A stretch of 64,000 nt of DNA, from the NCBI GenBank assembly GCA_049513455.1, contig JBEKWB010000001.1, forward strand, positions 1 to 64,000, in the 5' to 3' direction. Origin of the DNA: Bog-473 sp049513455 (GTDB lineage Bacteria > Actinomycetota > Acidimicrobiia > Acidimicrobiales > RAAP-2). The translations under genes were made by a program, and so were the position numbers. The notes beneath the pieces are model-generated. The model was not told the origin of the DNA, did not search any database, and saw only the letters and a list, made by a program, of their open reading frames with translations. The first letter of the stretch is position 1; each line of letters starts with the position of its first letter. Of this stretch, positions 53,583 to 63,805 are shown in pieces.

Positions 53583-54725
53583 CTAGGCCTTGGCCAGGGC
53601 GACGGCACGGCGGGCGGCTTCGAGCATGGTGGGCTCGGCGATCAACCGATCCGACAGGTGGTCGGCCAGTAGGGCCCGGCCCTCGGCGGCATTGGTGCCG
53701 TCGAGGCGCATGACGACCGGCGAGCTGAGTTTGACCCGGCGCATGGCCTCGATGATCCCGTTCGCCACCTCGTCCACCCGGGTGATGCCCCCGAAGATGT
53801 TGACGAAGATGGACCGGACGGCCGGGTCGGCGTTGATCACCTCGAGGGCGGCGGCCATCACGTCGGCGTTGGCCCCCCCTCCGATGTCGAGGAAGTTGGC
53901 CGCCTCGCCGCCGACCTGGGTGACCACGTCGAGGGTGCTCATGGCCAGGCCGGCCCCATTGGCGATGATCCCAACCGACCCGGAGAGGCCGATGTAGTTG
54001 AGGCCCTTCTCCTTGGCCATCTTCTCCCGCGGGTCGACGTCGGAGTCCTCGGCGTACTCCTCCCATTCGGGATGGCGGTAGGACGCATTCTCATCCAGGG
54101 TCACCTTGGCGTCGAGGGCGTGCACCTTGCCCTCCGGGGTGAGGATCAACGGGTTGATCTCGGCGAGGTCGCAGTCACCCTCGACATAGCAGTGGTAGAG
54201 CCGCACCAGCAGCGTGGCCGCCTGGTCGCGCGCCTCGGCGTCGAGGTTGGCCCGCTCGACCCATTCTCGGGCCGTCGCCTCGTCAAGGCCGTCGAGCGGG
54301 TTGATGTGCAGCATGGCGATGGCGTCGGGGTTGGTGACCGCGACCTCCTCGATCTCCACGCCGCCCTCCGCCGAGAGCATGCCCAGGTGCAGCTTGTTCG
54401 GGCGGTCCAGGGTGAAACTGGCGTAGTACTCCTTGGCGATGTCCGAGGCGTGCTCGACCCACAGCCGCTTGACCACATGGCCCTTGATGTCGAGTCCGAG
54501 GATGTTGCCGGCGTGCAGCCGGGCCTCGTCCGCGTTGTCGGCCAGCTTGACCCCACCCGCCTTGCCACGGCCCCCGACCTTCACCTGCGCCTTGATCACG
54601 ACCGGGTAACCCGCGGCGTCCGCCTGCACGACCGCCTCGTCCACCGTGTCGGCCACCCCTCCCGGAGAGGTGGGAATGCCAAACCGGGCGAAGTACTGCT
54701 TGCCCTGGTACTCGTAAAGATCCAC
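53583..54725 (-). CDS. sucC: Succinyl-CoA synthetase (ligase) beta subunit
   Basis: A 380-residue ATP-grasp subunit: MDLYEYQGKQYFARFGIPTS (GTG start), VVIKAQVKVGGRGKAGGVKL (nucleotide Lys), EINPLILTPEGKVHALDAKV (metal ligands) and VNIFGGITRVDEVANGII. It pairs with SucD. AAGGAGAAGG lies about 8 nt before the GTG, itself preceded by three ~18-bp direct repeats. Confidence 0.96.
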   Translation of the reverse strand: MDLYEYQGKQYFARFGIPTSPGGVADTVDEAVVQADAAGYPVVIKAQVKVGGRGKAGGVKLADNADEARLHAGNILGLDIKGHVVKRLWVEHASDIAKEYYASFTLDRPNKLHLGMLSAEGGVEIEEVAVTNPDAIAMLHINPLDGLDEATAREWVERANLDAEARDQAATLLVRLYHCYVEGDCDLAEINPLILTPEGKVHALDAKVTLDENASYRHPEWEEYAEDSDVDPREKMAKEKGLNYIGLSGSVGIIANGAGLAMSTLDVVTQVGGEAANFLDIGGGANADVMAAALEVINADPAVRSIFVNIFGGITRVDEVANGIIEAMRRVKLSSPVVMRLDGTNAAEGRALLADHLSDRLIAEPTMLEAARRAVALAKA

Positions 54726-54742
54726 TGCGGTGCCTTCTCCTT

Positions 54743-54795
54743 GTGTCGTGTCGCTCGGGGGTGTCGTGTCGCTCGGGAGGTGTCGTGTCGCTCGG
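54743..54795. repeat. Three ~18-bp direct repeats in the sucC leader
   Basis: GTGTCGTGTCGCTCGG occurs at 54743, 54761 and 54780, with spacing 18 and 19 bp. The block lies immediately upstream of the sucC ribosome-binding site, in the 98-bp gap after the B12-binding protein gene. Confidence 0.9.
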
Positions 54796-54823
54796 AAATC
54801 GAAGGGGGTGCGATGGGGTGCCC

Positions 54824-55240
54824 TCAGGCGGTCAGCCCATCCTCTCGCCCATCGAGAGCCTCACCCAACCAGGTGCCGATGGAGTCGAGCGGCGCGCCGG
54901 GGGTGAAGACCGCGGCCACGCCCTGTGCCTTCAGAATCGGGATGTCATTCTCGGGAATGATCCCGCCCACAATGACCAGGACGTCGTCGCGGCCCACGTC
55001 GGCCAGGAGTTGGACGATCCGCGGGACCAGGGTCAGGTGTGCGCCGGAGAGGAGGGAGAGCCCCACCGCGTCGGCGTCCTCCTGCACCACCGCCTGGACG
55101 ACCTGCTCGGGGGTCTGATGGAGCCCGGTGTAGACCACTTCGAACCCGCTGTCGCGCAGGGCGCGGGCGATGACCTTGGCCCCCCGGTCGTGACCGTCGA
55201 GCCCGGGCTTGGCGACGACCACCCTGTAGGGACGCTTCAT
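54824..55240 (-). CDS. Cobalamin-binding subunit of methylmalonyl-CoA mutase type
   Basis: A 138-residue stand-alone B12-binding domain. It has the base-off motif LDGHDRGAKVIARALRD (DxHxxG, His as lower axial ligand), LSLLSGAHLTL (SxL) and VIVGGIIPENDIPILK (GG). It matches the small subunit or C-terminal domain of acyl-CoA mutases. The catalytic large subunit is not in the window. Placed before sucCD, it suggests a route methylmalonyl-CoA to succinyl-CoA to succinate. Confidence 0.92.
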   Translation of the reverse strand: MKRPYRVVVAKPGLDGHDRGAKVIARALRDSGFEVVYTGLHQTPEQVVQAVVQEDADAVGLSLLSGAHLTLVPRIVQLLADVGRDDVLVIVGGIIPENDIPILKAQGVAAVFTPGAPLDSIGTWLGEALDGREDGLTA

Positions 55241-55286
55241 GAAGCCTCGATGATAGGGACGACCTGGCGGGGGCGCCAGACCGGGC

Positions 55287-57836
55287 TCACGCGCGGCGCA
55301 GCGGGGTGGCCGAAAGCAGGAGGCTCTTCTGGCCGACCGAGTCGAAACGGACGGTGGCCTGGGCCCGCGAACCCTCCCCTTTGGCATCGACCACCACGCC
55401 CGGCCCCCAGTGGTCGTGCACGACCCGATCGCCGGCCACCAGACCCAGCTCCTCCGCCCCGGTGCTGGCCCGGGGTCCCGACGGCCGGGGGGGGAGCGGG
55501 CTGCTGGGGAGGAAGGAGCCGGTGCGGGGCCGGTCGCCGGTGCGGTCGCCGGACCAGTCGCCGGACCAGTCGCCGAATCGGTCGGTCGAGAGGTTGCGGC
55601 TCTCCCGGGTGGAGGCGAGTCCGACATCTTTGACCAGCTCAGTCGGTACCTCGCCCAGAAAGCGGCTCGGAATGTTCTGCTGTGTCCGGCCGAAGATGGT
55701 GCGCGACCAGGCGTGGGACAGGTTGAGATGGCGCCGGGCCCGGGTGATGCCGACATAGAACAGCCGGCGCTCCTCTTCCAGGTCCGCCGGCTCGCTGAGT
55801 GAGCGCAGATGCGGGAAGATCCCGTCTTCGAGACCGACGACGAACACGGCGGGGAACTCGAGACCCTTGGCCGTGTGCAGGGTCATCAACGAGACGCGGG
55901 TACCGTCGCCGTCGAGGTCGTCCGAGTCGGCCACCAGGGCGACAGTCTCCAAGAAGCCGACCACGTCGTCGAACTGGCCGGCCACGCTGCCCAACTCGGC
56001 GATGTTCTCGATACGCCCGTCCGACTCGTGCGTGTGCTCGGCCACCAGCTCGGCCATGTAGCCGGTGCGGTCGGCCACCAGTTGGATGAAATCAGCCGGG
56101 TTGACGGTGGAGACCAACGGCCGCAGCTCCGCCAAGGTCTTCGAGAGTTGCTCGGTCCCGCGCAGGGCCTTGCCGGTCAGGCCGGCCTCCTCGCCCCGGT
56201 CGATGGCCTCGCTGAACGACAGCCGGTTCACCTGCGCCCAGGCGGCGAGGCGGGCCACCGAGGTGTCGCCGATGCCGCGCTTGGGCACGTTGACGATGCG
56301 GCGGGCCGACACCTCGTCGTCGGGGTTGGCCAGGACCCGCACGTACGCGAGCACGTCCTTGATCTCGCGCCGGTCGTAGAACTTGGCCCCGCCGACGACC
56401 TTGTAGGGGATGCCGGTGAAGATGAAGGAGTCCTCGAGCGCCCGGCTCTGGGCGTTGGTGCGGTAGAAGACGGCGATGTCGCCCCAGGCCAAGGATTCGG
56501 CGGCCCGCAGCCGCAGGATCTCGCCGGAGACCCAGGCCGCCTCGTCGCGCTCGTCCTCGGCGCGGTAGCGCAGCACCGGGTCGCCGGCGTCGCCCACCGT
56601 GAAGAGCTGCTTGTCCGGCCGGTCGAGATTGTTGGCGATCACCGCGTTGGCCACGTTGAGGATGGTCTGCGTGGAGCGGAAGTTCTGCTCCAACACGATG
56701 ATGGTGGCGCTCGGGAAGGCCTCCTCGAACTCCAAGATGTTGCGGATGTCGGCCCCGCGCCACTTGTAGACCGACTGGTCCGAGTCACCCACCACACAGA
56801 CGTTGCCGTGCTTGTAGCCCAGCAGGTGGACGATCTCGTTCTGGGCGTGGTTGGTGTCTTGGAACTCGTCCACCAGAATCTGGCTGAATCGCTCCTGGTA
56901 GGACTCCCGCACATCGTCGCAGGCTTGCAGCAGGTTGGCCGTGACCATCAGGAGATCGTCGAAGTCCAGGGCATTCGCCGCCAGCAGGCGCTGCTGGTAC
57001 TCGGCGTAGACGTCGGCGATGCGGCGCTGGAAGGGATCGTGCCCTTGGCGGGCCGACTCCCGGAAGGTCTCGAAATCGATCAGCTCGGCTTTGGCCTGGC
57101 CGATCACGGCGGCGACGGAGCGGGGGGGCAGGCGCTTCGTATCGAGCCCCATCTCGGCGATGATCAGCTCGATGAGCCGGCGCGTGTCGGTGTCGTCGTA
57201 CACCGTGAACGAAGGCCGGTACCCCAACCGGTCGGCGTGGCTGCGCAAAATACGCAGGCACGACGAGTGGAAGGTCGAGACCCACATGCTCTTGGCGCGC
57301 TTTTCACCCACCAGCTCGGCCACCCGGTTGCGCATCTCCTCGGCGGCCTTGTTGGTGAAGGTGATTGCGAGCACGCCCCACGGCGGCGCGTCCCCGGTGG
57401 CCAGGAGATGGGCGATACGACGGGTCAGAACCCTCGTCTTGCCGGAGCCGGCGCCGGCCACCACGAGCAGCGGTCCGCCCCGATGGACCACGGCGGCCCG
57501 TTGGGGCAGGGTCAGCCCCTCGAGCAGTGCGGCCGCGGCGGCCCCGTCCCCTCGCCTTCGGGGATTCGGCAGGTCATCGTCCTCAGCCTCGAACTCGATA
57601 GCGGACCCGGAAGCCTCCGCCACCTCGGCCGCGGCGGCGGCACCAGCTGCAGCATCGTCGACTTCGGCTGCGTCGACATCGGCTGCGTCGACATCGATTT
57701 CGCCGACGACGGATTCGCCGTCATCAGCTGCGGCGATCTTTGTCTCGGTGCCCTTCGTTGCGGCGGCTTTTACTTGCTTGAACGCGTCCATGTCGAACAG
57801 CTGGGAGCCACTGCCGTTCTGACGTGCCCCGCTCAC
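55287..57836 (-). CDS. pcrA: UvrD/PcrA-type superfamily 1 DNA helicase
   Basis: An ~849-residue SF1A helicase. Walker A is AGAGSGKTRVLTRRI (~127-140), motif Ia ITFTNKAAEEMRNRV, motif II LVDEFQDTN, motif III VVGDSDQSVYKWRGAD, motif IV EQNFRSTQTILNVAN, motifs V-VI LMTLHTAKGLEFPAVF and YVGITRARRHL. It unwinds DNA in repair and replication. An unusual ~100-residue acidic extension (VDAADVDAAEVDDAA) precedes the helicase core. The GTG at 57836 gives a GTGA overlap with guaA; a GTG at 57842 is also in frame. Confidence 0.94.
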   Translation of the reverse strand: MSGARQNGSGSQLFDMDAFKQVKAAATKGTETKIAAADDGESVVGEIDVDAADVDAAEVDDAAAGAAAAAEVAEASGSAIEFEAEDDDLPNPRRRGDGAAAAALLEGLTLPQRAAVVHRGGPLLVVAGAGSGKTRVLTRRIAHLLATGDAPPWGVLAITFTNKAAEEMRNRVAELVGEKRAKSMWVSTFHSSCLRILRSHADRLGYRPSFTVYDDTDTRRLIELIIAEMGLDTKRLPPRSVAAVIGQAKAELIDFETFRESARQGHDPFQRRIADVYAEYQQRLLAANALDFDDLLMVTANLLQACDDVRESYQERFSQILVDEFQDTNHAQNEIVHLLGYKHGNVCVVGDSDQSVYKWRGADIRNILEFEEAFPSATIIVLEQNFRSTQTILNVANAVIANNLDRPDKQLFTVGDAGDPVLRYRAEDERDEAAWVSGEILRLRAAESLAWGDIAVFYRTNAQSRALEDSFIFTGIPYKVVGGAKFYDRREIKDVLAYVRVLANPDDEVSARRIVNVPKRGIGDTSVARLAAWAQVNRLSFSEAIDRGEEAGLTGKALRGTEQLSKTLAELRPLVSTVNPADFIQLVADRTGYMAELVAEHTHESDGRIENIAELGSVAGQFDDVVGFLETVALVADSDDLDGDGTRVSLMTLHTAKGLEFPAVFVVGLEDGIFPHLRSLSEPADLEEERRLFYVGITRARRHLNLSHAWSRTIFGRTQQNIPSRFLGEVPTELVKDVGLASTRESRNLSTDRFGDWSGDWSGDRTGDRPRTGSFLPSSPLPPRPSGPRASTGAEELGLVAGDRVVHDHWGPGVVVDAKGEGSRAQATVRFDSVGQKSLLLSATPLRRA

Positions 57837-59389
57837 TCCCACTCGATGGTGCCCGGGGGCTTCGAGGTGACGTCGAGCGCCACCCGGTTGACCCCTTCGA
57901 CTTCGTTGATGATGCGCGAGGAGATGCGCTCCACCAGGTCATAGGGCAGCCGGGCCCAGTCGGCCGTCATGGCGTCGTCGCTGGTGACGGCGCGTATGAC
58001 GATGGGGTAGGCGTAGGTGCGCCCGTCGCCCATGACGCCGACCGTCCGCACGGCCGGCATGACGGCGAAGCTCTGCCACAGCGTGCGATAGAGGCCCGCC
58101 CGCCGTATCTCCTCGACGACGATGGCATCGGCGTTGCGCAGGATCTCCGCCCTCTCGGGCGTGACCTCGCCGATGATGCGCACACCGAGGCCGGGCCCGG
58201 GGAACGGCTGGCGCCACACGATGTCGTGCGGCAGGCCGAGCTCCTCGCCCACAGCCCGTACCTCGTCCTTGAACAGCAGGCGGAGCGGCTCGACCAGGTC
58301 GAACGAGAGGTCGTCGGGCAGGCCGCCCACGTTGTGGTGCGACTTGATGTTCGCCGCCGTGTCGCTGCCCGACTCGATGACGTCGGGGTACAACGTCCCC
58401 TGGACGAGGTACTTCGGCCCCTCGTCGCCTGCGCCGCCCTCGCCCGCGCCCAGGTCCCGCGCCACCTCCTCGAAGATCCGGATGAAGAGCTCCCCGATGA
58501 TCTTGCGCTTGCGCTCGGGATCGGTCACGCCGGCCAGGGCGGCGAAGTAGCGGTCGGCGGCCTTGACGTGGACCAGGTCGATCTTGAACTGGCGCCGGAA
58601 GGTGTCCTCGACCTGATCGGCTTCGCCCGACCGCATGAGCCCGGTGTCGACGAAGACACAGGTGAGCTGGTCGCCGACCGCCTTGTGGACGAGCGCCGCG
58701 GCCACGGCGGAGTCGACCCCGCCGCTCAGGGCGCACAGGACGCGTTCGGTGCCCACCTGGGCCTGCACGGCGGCGACCTGCTGCTCAATGATGGAGACGT
58801 GCGTCCAGGCCGGGAGGCACCCGCAGGCGTCGAGCAGGAACCGCTCGAACACCTCGCTGCCCCGTTCGGTGTGGACGACCTCGGGGTGGAACTGCAGCCC
58901 GAAGATCCGGCGCTCGGGGTCGTGCAGGGCCGCCACCGGCGCACCCGGACTGGTGGCCGTGGCCACGAACCCGGGTGGCACCTCGGTGATGGCGTCGCCG
59001 TGGCTCATCCACACCTCGGAGGTCGTGGGCCAGTCGACGCACAGGGGGGACGGCGCGGTCAGGGTCAGCTCGGTCCGGCCGTACTCGCCGTTGCCGGTCT
59101 TCGACACGGTGCCGCCGAGCTGCAACGCCACGAGTTGGGCGCCGTAGCAGAGACCGAGGATGGGGATGCCGAGCTCGTAAATGGCGGGGTCGATCGTCGG
59201 CGCCGGCGTGGCATAGACCGACTTGGGCCCGCCCGAGAAGATGATGCCCCTGGGCTTGCGGGCCCGGATCTCCTCGATGCTGATGCTCGAAGGGACGATT
59301 TCGGAGTAGACGTGGGCCTCGCGCACCCGGCGGGCGATGAGCCGGGCGTACTGGGCCCCGAAGTCGACGACGAGGACGGTATCGGTCAC
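57833..59389 (-). CDS. guaA: GMP synthase (glutamine-hydrolysing)
   Basis: A 518-residue enzyme. The N-terminal class I amidotransferase domain has nucleophile Cys in ILGLCYGAQLVAL and His-Glu in FGLQFHPEVVHTE. The ATP pyrophosphatase P-loop is LCALSGGVDSAVAAAL, and the C-terminal dimer domain ends in DVTSKPPGTIEWE. It converts XMP to GMP. The GTG (VTDTVLVVDFGAQ) lies 10 bp after the guaB3 stop; a longer in-frame start at 59419 would overlap guaB3. Confidence 0.96.
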   Translation of the reverse strand: MTDTVLVVDFGAQYARLIARRVREAHVYSEIVPSSISIEEIRARKPRGIIFSGGPKSVYATPAPTIDPAIYELGIPILGLCYGAQLVALQLGGTVSKTGNGEYGRTELTLTAPSPLCVDWPTTSEVWMSHGDAITEVPPGFVATATSPGAPVAALHDPERRIFGLQFHPEVVHTERGSEVFERFLLDACGCLPAWTHVSIIEQQVAAVQAQVGTERVLCALSGGVDSAVAAALVHKAVGDQLTCVFVDTGLMRSGEADQVEDTFRRQFKIDLVHVKAADRYFAALAGVTDPERKRKIIGELFIRIFEEVARDLGAGEGGAGDEGPKYLVQGTLYPDVIESGSDTAANIKSHHNVGGLPDDLSFDLVEPLRLLFKDEVRAVGEELGLPHDIVWRQPFPGPGLGVRIIGEVTPERAEILRNADAIVVEEIRRAGLYRTLWQSFAVMPAVRTVGVMGDGRTYAYPIVIRAVTSDDAMTADWARLPYDLVERISSRIINEVEGVNRVALDVTSKPPGTIEWE

Positions 59390-59399
59390 CGAGTCCGAC

Positions 59400-60563
59400 T
59401 CAATGGCCCATGCCGACACCCTGGGACCGCTGGAAGAACTTCCCTTCAGTCTGCAGGGACGGGGCCACCATCACCTCAGCCTTCTGGAACTCCTTTACCG
59501 TCTCGTACCCGCAGGTGGCCATGGCGGTACGCAGGGCGCCGAAGAGGTTCATGCGGCCGTCGTTCTCGTGGGCGGGGCCGAGCAGGATTTCGCGCAGGCT
59601 CCCGCGCACCGAGGTACGCACCCGGGCCCCCCGGGGCAGGGTCGGGTGGAACGTGGCCATGCCCCAGTGGAAGCCCCGCGCCGGCGCTTCGAAGGCAGAG
59701 GACAGCGGCGACCCGAGCATGACGGCGTCGGCGCCGCAGGCGATCGCCTTGGCGATGTCGCCGCCCTTGGACATCCCACCGTCGGCGATGACATGGACGT
59801 AGACCCCGGTCTCGTCGAGATGGCGCATCCGGGCACCGGCGACGTCGGCGATGGCCGTGGCCTGCGGGACCCCGAGGCCGAGCACGCCCCGGGTCGTGCA
59901 GGCGTTGCCCGGACCGACCCCGACGAGGACGCCGACCGCTCCGGTCCGCATGAGGTGGAGGCCGGCCTGGTACGAGGCACAGCCCCCGACGATGACCGGC
60001 AGGTCGAACTCGCGGATGAAGCGCTTGAGGTTGAGGGGCTCGGAGGCCTTGGAGACGTGCTCGGCCGAGACGACGGTGCCCTGGATGACCAGGATGTCGA
60101 GCTCGGCGGCCAGGCAGGCCGGCGCCAGCGACTCGGTGCGCTGGGGGGTCACCGACGCCGCCGTGGTGATGCCCGCCTCCTTCATCTGGCGGATGCGCGC
60201 CGTGACCAGCTCGGGGATGATCGGCTCGCTGTACATCTGCTGCATCCGGGCCGTGGCCTTCTCGTCGTCCAGCTCACGGATCTCGTCGAAGAGGTTGGTC
60301 GGGTCCTCGTAGCGGGTCCACAGGCCCTCGAGGTTCAGGACGCCGAGGCCGCCGAGCTTGCCCAGCTCGATCGCCGTCGCCGGGCTGATGACCCCGTCCA
60401 TCGCCGAACCGAGCAGCGGCAGGTCGAAGCGGTAGGCGTCGATCTCCCAGGAGATGTCCACGTCCTCGGGGTCCCTGGTCCGGCGGCTGGGCACGATGGC
60501 AATGTCGTCGAGCCCGTAAGCCTGCCGCCCGGATTTGAAGATCCCGATTTCGATCTCAGCCAT
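59400..60563 (-). CDS. guaB3: IMP dehydrogenase-related protein, GuaB3 family
   Basis: A 387-residue GuaB3-family protein: AEIEIGIFKSGRQAYGLDDI at the N-terminus, LLGSAMDGVISPATAIE, and GVGPGNACTTRGVLGLGVP with the catalytic Cys of the IMPDH loop. No CBS domains are present. GuaB3 proteins make or salvage guanine nucleotides in actinobacteria and cyanobacteria; the physiological step is less settled than for GuaB. The ATG has GGAGGG 8 nt upstream, sequestered in a potential stem (see the inverted-repeat entry). Confidence 0.93.
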   Translation of the reverse strand: MAEIEIGIFKSGRQAYGLDDIAIVPSRRTRDPEDVDISWEIDAYRFDLPLLGSAMDGVISPATAIELGKLGGLGVLNLEGLWTRYEDPTNLFDEIRELDDEKATARMQQMYSEPIIPELVTARIRQMKEAGITTAASVTPQRTESLAPACLAAELDILVIQGTVVSAEHVSKASEPLNLKRFIREFDLPVIVGGCASYQAGLHLMRTGAVGVLVGVGPGNACTTRGVLGLGVPQATAIADVAGARMRHLDETGVYVHVIADGGMSKGGDIAKAIACGADAVMLGSPLSSAFEAPARGFHWGMATFHPTLPRGARVRTSVRGSLREILLGPAHENDGRMNLFGALRTAMATCGYETVKEFQKAEVMVAPSLQTEGKFFQRSQGVGMGH

Positions 60564-60574
60564 ATGTTCGCCCT

Positions 60575-60637
60575 CCGGCGTTCGATGGGGCCGGTACGGC
60601 TCACGGTCCACACCGGCATGTCAATAGCGAACGCCGG
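60575..60637 (-). promoter_or_regulatory. 10-bp inverted repeat flanking the guaB3 leader
   Basis: CCGGCGTTCG (60575-60584) and CGAACGCCGG (60628-60637) are perfectly complementary, 43 nt apart. In the minus-strand transcript the 3' arm runs into the GGAGGG ribosome-binding site, so folding could hide it. A TTGACA lies inside the loop (60619-60624) but no good -10 follows. RNA control of guaB3 is a hypothesis only. Confidence 0.4.
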
Positions 60638-60762
60638 GCCGACACGCCGACGATCCACCACTTTACTCCCTCCACTTCCTCACTACGGCCACATTTCGGG
60701 GCAATTTGGCCCGGCCGTTGCCCGCCGGAGGCACCCGGCGCGATCGGCCCGGGGGATCCCCG

Positions 60763-61524
60763 TCAGCCGGCCGGAAGGAGCACGACCCGCAGCAGCTCGT
60801 GGATCATGCGGGCCGTGGCCCCCCAGATCAACTCGCCCCTTACTTCGAAGAACCACACGGGAAAGGAACCGTCGGGGCTGCCGGGGACCGGATGCCCCGG
60901 AAAGCTCCAGCGCTCTTCGTGGAAGATCTCGGGGTCGGCCAGGTCGCGCAAGGGCACGTCGAAGACGCGTTCCACCTCGGCCGGGCTGGCCACCACGTGC
61001 GGGCGGGAGGGGACGGTGGCCACGAGCGGTGTGATGAGCGACGCCGACACCACCGTCATGACCGGGTGGATCCACCCCTCGAGGCTCACGTGGGCCGGGT
61101 TGAGCGCGATCTCCTCGTAGGCCTCGCGCAACGCGGCGCGCGGGGCGTCCTCGCCCGGATCCAGCCGGCCGCCCGGAAAGCTGACTTCCCCCCGGTGCGA
61201 GCGCAGATGGGAGGCCCGCCGGGTCAGGATCAGGCGCGCCTCGTCGTCTTCCTCGAAGAGCACCGCCAGCACTGCCGCGTTGGCGCGGGTGCGGGGGGCG
61301 GAGGACTCGCCGACCAAGACGGGCGAACCCAGATCATCCGCAATGCCGAACCCGATGTCGTCGGGAACCGGGCCCCGCTGGCCGTGGGCGGAGAGCGCAG
61401 CGAGGACGTGGTCCACGCCGATCCCGGTGCGGTCCACGGCGGCGACACGCGCCCACGGCGCCTCGTCGCCGGCATGCCACGTCGCCGGGCGGGGGACGAC
61501 CTGTGTCGGGACCGGACGGGGCAT
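60763..61524 (-). CDS. NUDIX hydrolase, CoA-pyrophosphatase-like
   Basis: A 253-residue protein. The Nudix box GGRLDPGEDAPRAALREAYE continues EEI. The NuCoA-like preceding motif LTRRASHLRSHRGEVSFPGG supports a CoA pyrophosphatase (NudL) type. It probably hydrolyses CoA or oxidised CoA derivatives. The first ~70 residues are less conserved. The ATG (MPRPVPTQVV) lies 17 bp from a repeat/hairpin block that follows groEL. Confidence 0.9.
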   Translation of the reverse strand: MPRPVPTQVVPRPATWHAGDEAPWARVAAVDRTGIGVDHVLAALSAHGQRGPVPDDIGFGIADDLGSPVLVGESSAPRTRANAAVLAVLFEEDDEARLILTRRASHLRSHRGEVSFPGGRLDPGEDAPRAALREAYEEIALNPAHVSLEGWIHPVMTVVSASLITPLVATVPSRPHVVASPAEVERVFDVPLRDLADPEIFHEERWSFPGHPVPGSPDGSFPVWFFEVRGELIWGATARMIHELLRVVLLPAG

Positions 61525-61540
61525 TGTTCCTCAGGTTATG

Positions 61541-61647
61541 TCCGAAGACCCGTGGACAGCACTGTGGCCGGGTCCGAAGACCCGTGGACAGCACTGTGGC
61601 CGGGTCCGAAGACCCGTGGACAGCACTGTGGCCGGGTCCGAAGACCC
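61541..61647. repeat. Three 32-bp tandem repeats plus partial copy after groEL
   Basis: TCCGAAGACCCGTGGACAGC followed by ACTGTGGCCGGG repeats exactly at 61541, 61573 and 61605, with an 11-bp fourth start at 61637. Each unit contains complementary pieces (GACCC/GGGTC, ACAG/CTGT), so each could fold on its own. Confidence 0.97.
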
Positions 61648-61655
61648 GGCCACAG
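61626..61655 (-). terminator. Perfect 13-bp hairpin downstream of groEL
   Basis: CTGTGGCCGGGTC-CGAA-GACCCGGCCACAG is a perfect 13-bp stem with a 4-nt loop, formed by the last repeat junction. It lies 31 bp past the groEL stop on the minus strand. No T tract follows, but the stem is very stable; it is the likely end of the groESL transcript. Confidence 0.6.
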
Positions 61656-61686
61656 CAACAACCGATCGCCTGAGCGAAAGGCGGAG

Positions 61687-63342
<1,656 letters not shown>

Positions 63343-63462
63343 GGTTGTGACGAACTCCTCTCGAGTCCTTTTGCTTCTGTGGATGTACGTCTGCGGGTGG
63401 GTGACGCCGCGCCGACCGGCCGAACGAACGAACGACCGACGGCGGCGATGGCGTCGGGGTGA

Positions 63463-63753
63463 CTAGGCCAGCTTGGCCAGTACGTCCCGGCTGGAGAGAA
63501 TGAGGAGGTCTTCGCCCTCCACGGTGATCTCGGTTCCGCCGTACTTGGAGTACACCACGGTGTCGCCGACCTTGACGTCGACCGGGATGAGCTCTCCGGA
63601 ATCTTCTCCACGGCGTCCGGGGCCGACGGCAAGGACTTCGCCCTGCTGGGGCTTCTCTTTGGCGGTATCGGGGATGACCAGGCCGGACGCGGTGGTCTCT
63701 TCAGACTCGCCGGGCCGGACGACGATCCGGTCTTCGAGCGGGTGCAACTTCAT
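63463..63753 (-). CDS. groES: Co-chaperonin GroES (Hsp10)
   Basis: A 96-residue GroES: MKLHPLEDRIVVRPGESEE, mobile loop TTASGLVIPDTAKEKPQ (GLV/I triplet), VGDTVVYSKYGGTEI. It caps GroEL. I chose the ATG at 63753, with AAGGAGG ~8 nt upstream; a longer frame would start in the leader. Transcribed from a promoter overlapping CIRCE. Confidence 0.98.
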   Translation of the reverse strand: MKLHPLEDRIVVRPGESEETTASGLVIPDTAKEKPQQGEVLAVGPGRRGEDSGELIPVDVKVGDTVVYSKYGGTEITVEGEDLLILSSRDVLAKLA

Positions 63754-63778
63754 CTGAACGGGCCTCCTTGGCATTTCA

Positions 63779-63805
63779 TTAGCACTCTCGGGTTGAGAGT
63801 GCTAA
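63779..63805 (-). promoter_or_regulatory. CIRCE operator (HrcA binding site)
   Basis: TTAGCACTC-N9-GAGTGCTAA, a perfect match to the CIRCE consensus with the standard 9-nt spacer, lies 26 bp upstream of the groES ATG. HrcA repression of groESL that is relieved by heat is established for this element. hrcA itself is not in the window. Confidence 0.97.

Noticed and set aside
55809..57944. 711-codon + strand frame opposite pcrA
   Set aside because: It mirrors pcrA codons in antisense, with Val/Leu/Gly/Asp-rich composition and no domain; pcrA motifs are complete on the other strand.
57824..59722. 632-codon + strand frame opposite guaA
   Set aside because: Antisense shadow of guaA, whose active-site motifs are intact.
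61541..61647. Repeat block considered as CRISPR or an attachment site
   Set aside because: No spacers, no integrase and no tRNA; simple head-to-tail repeats.
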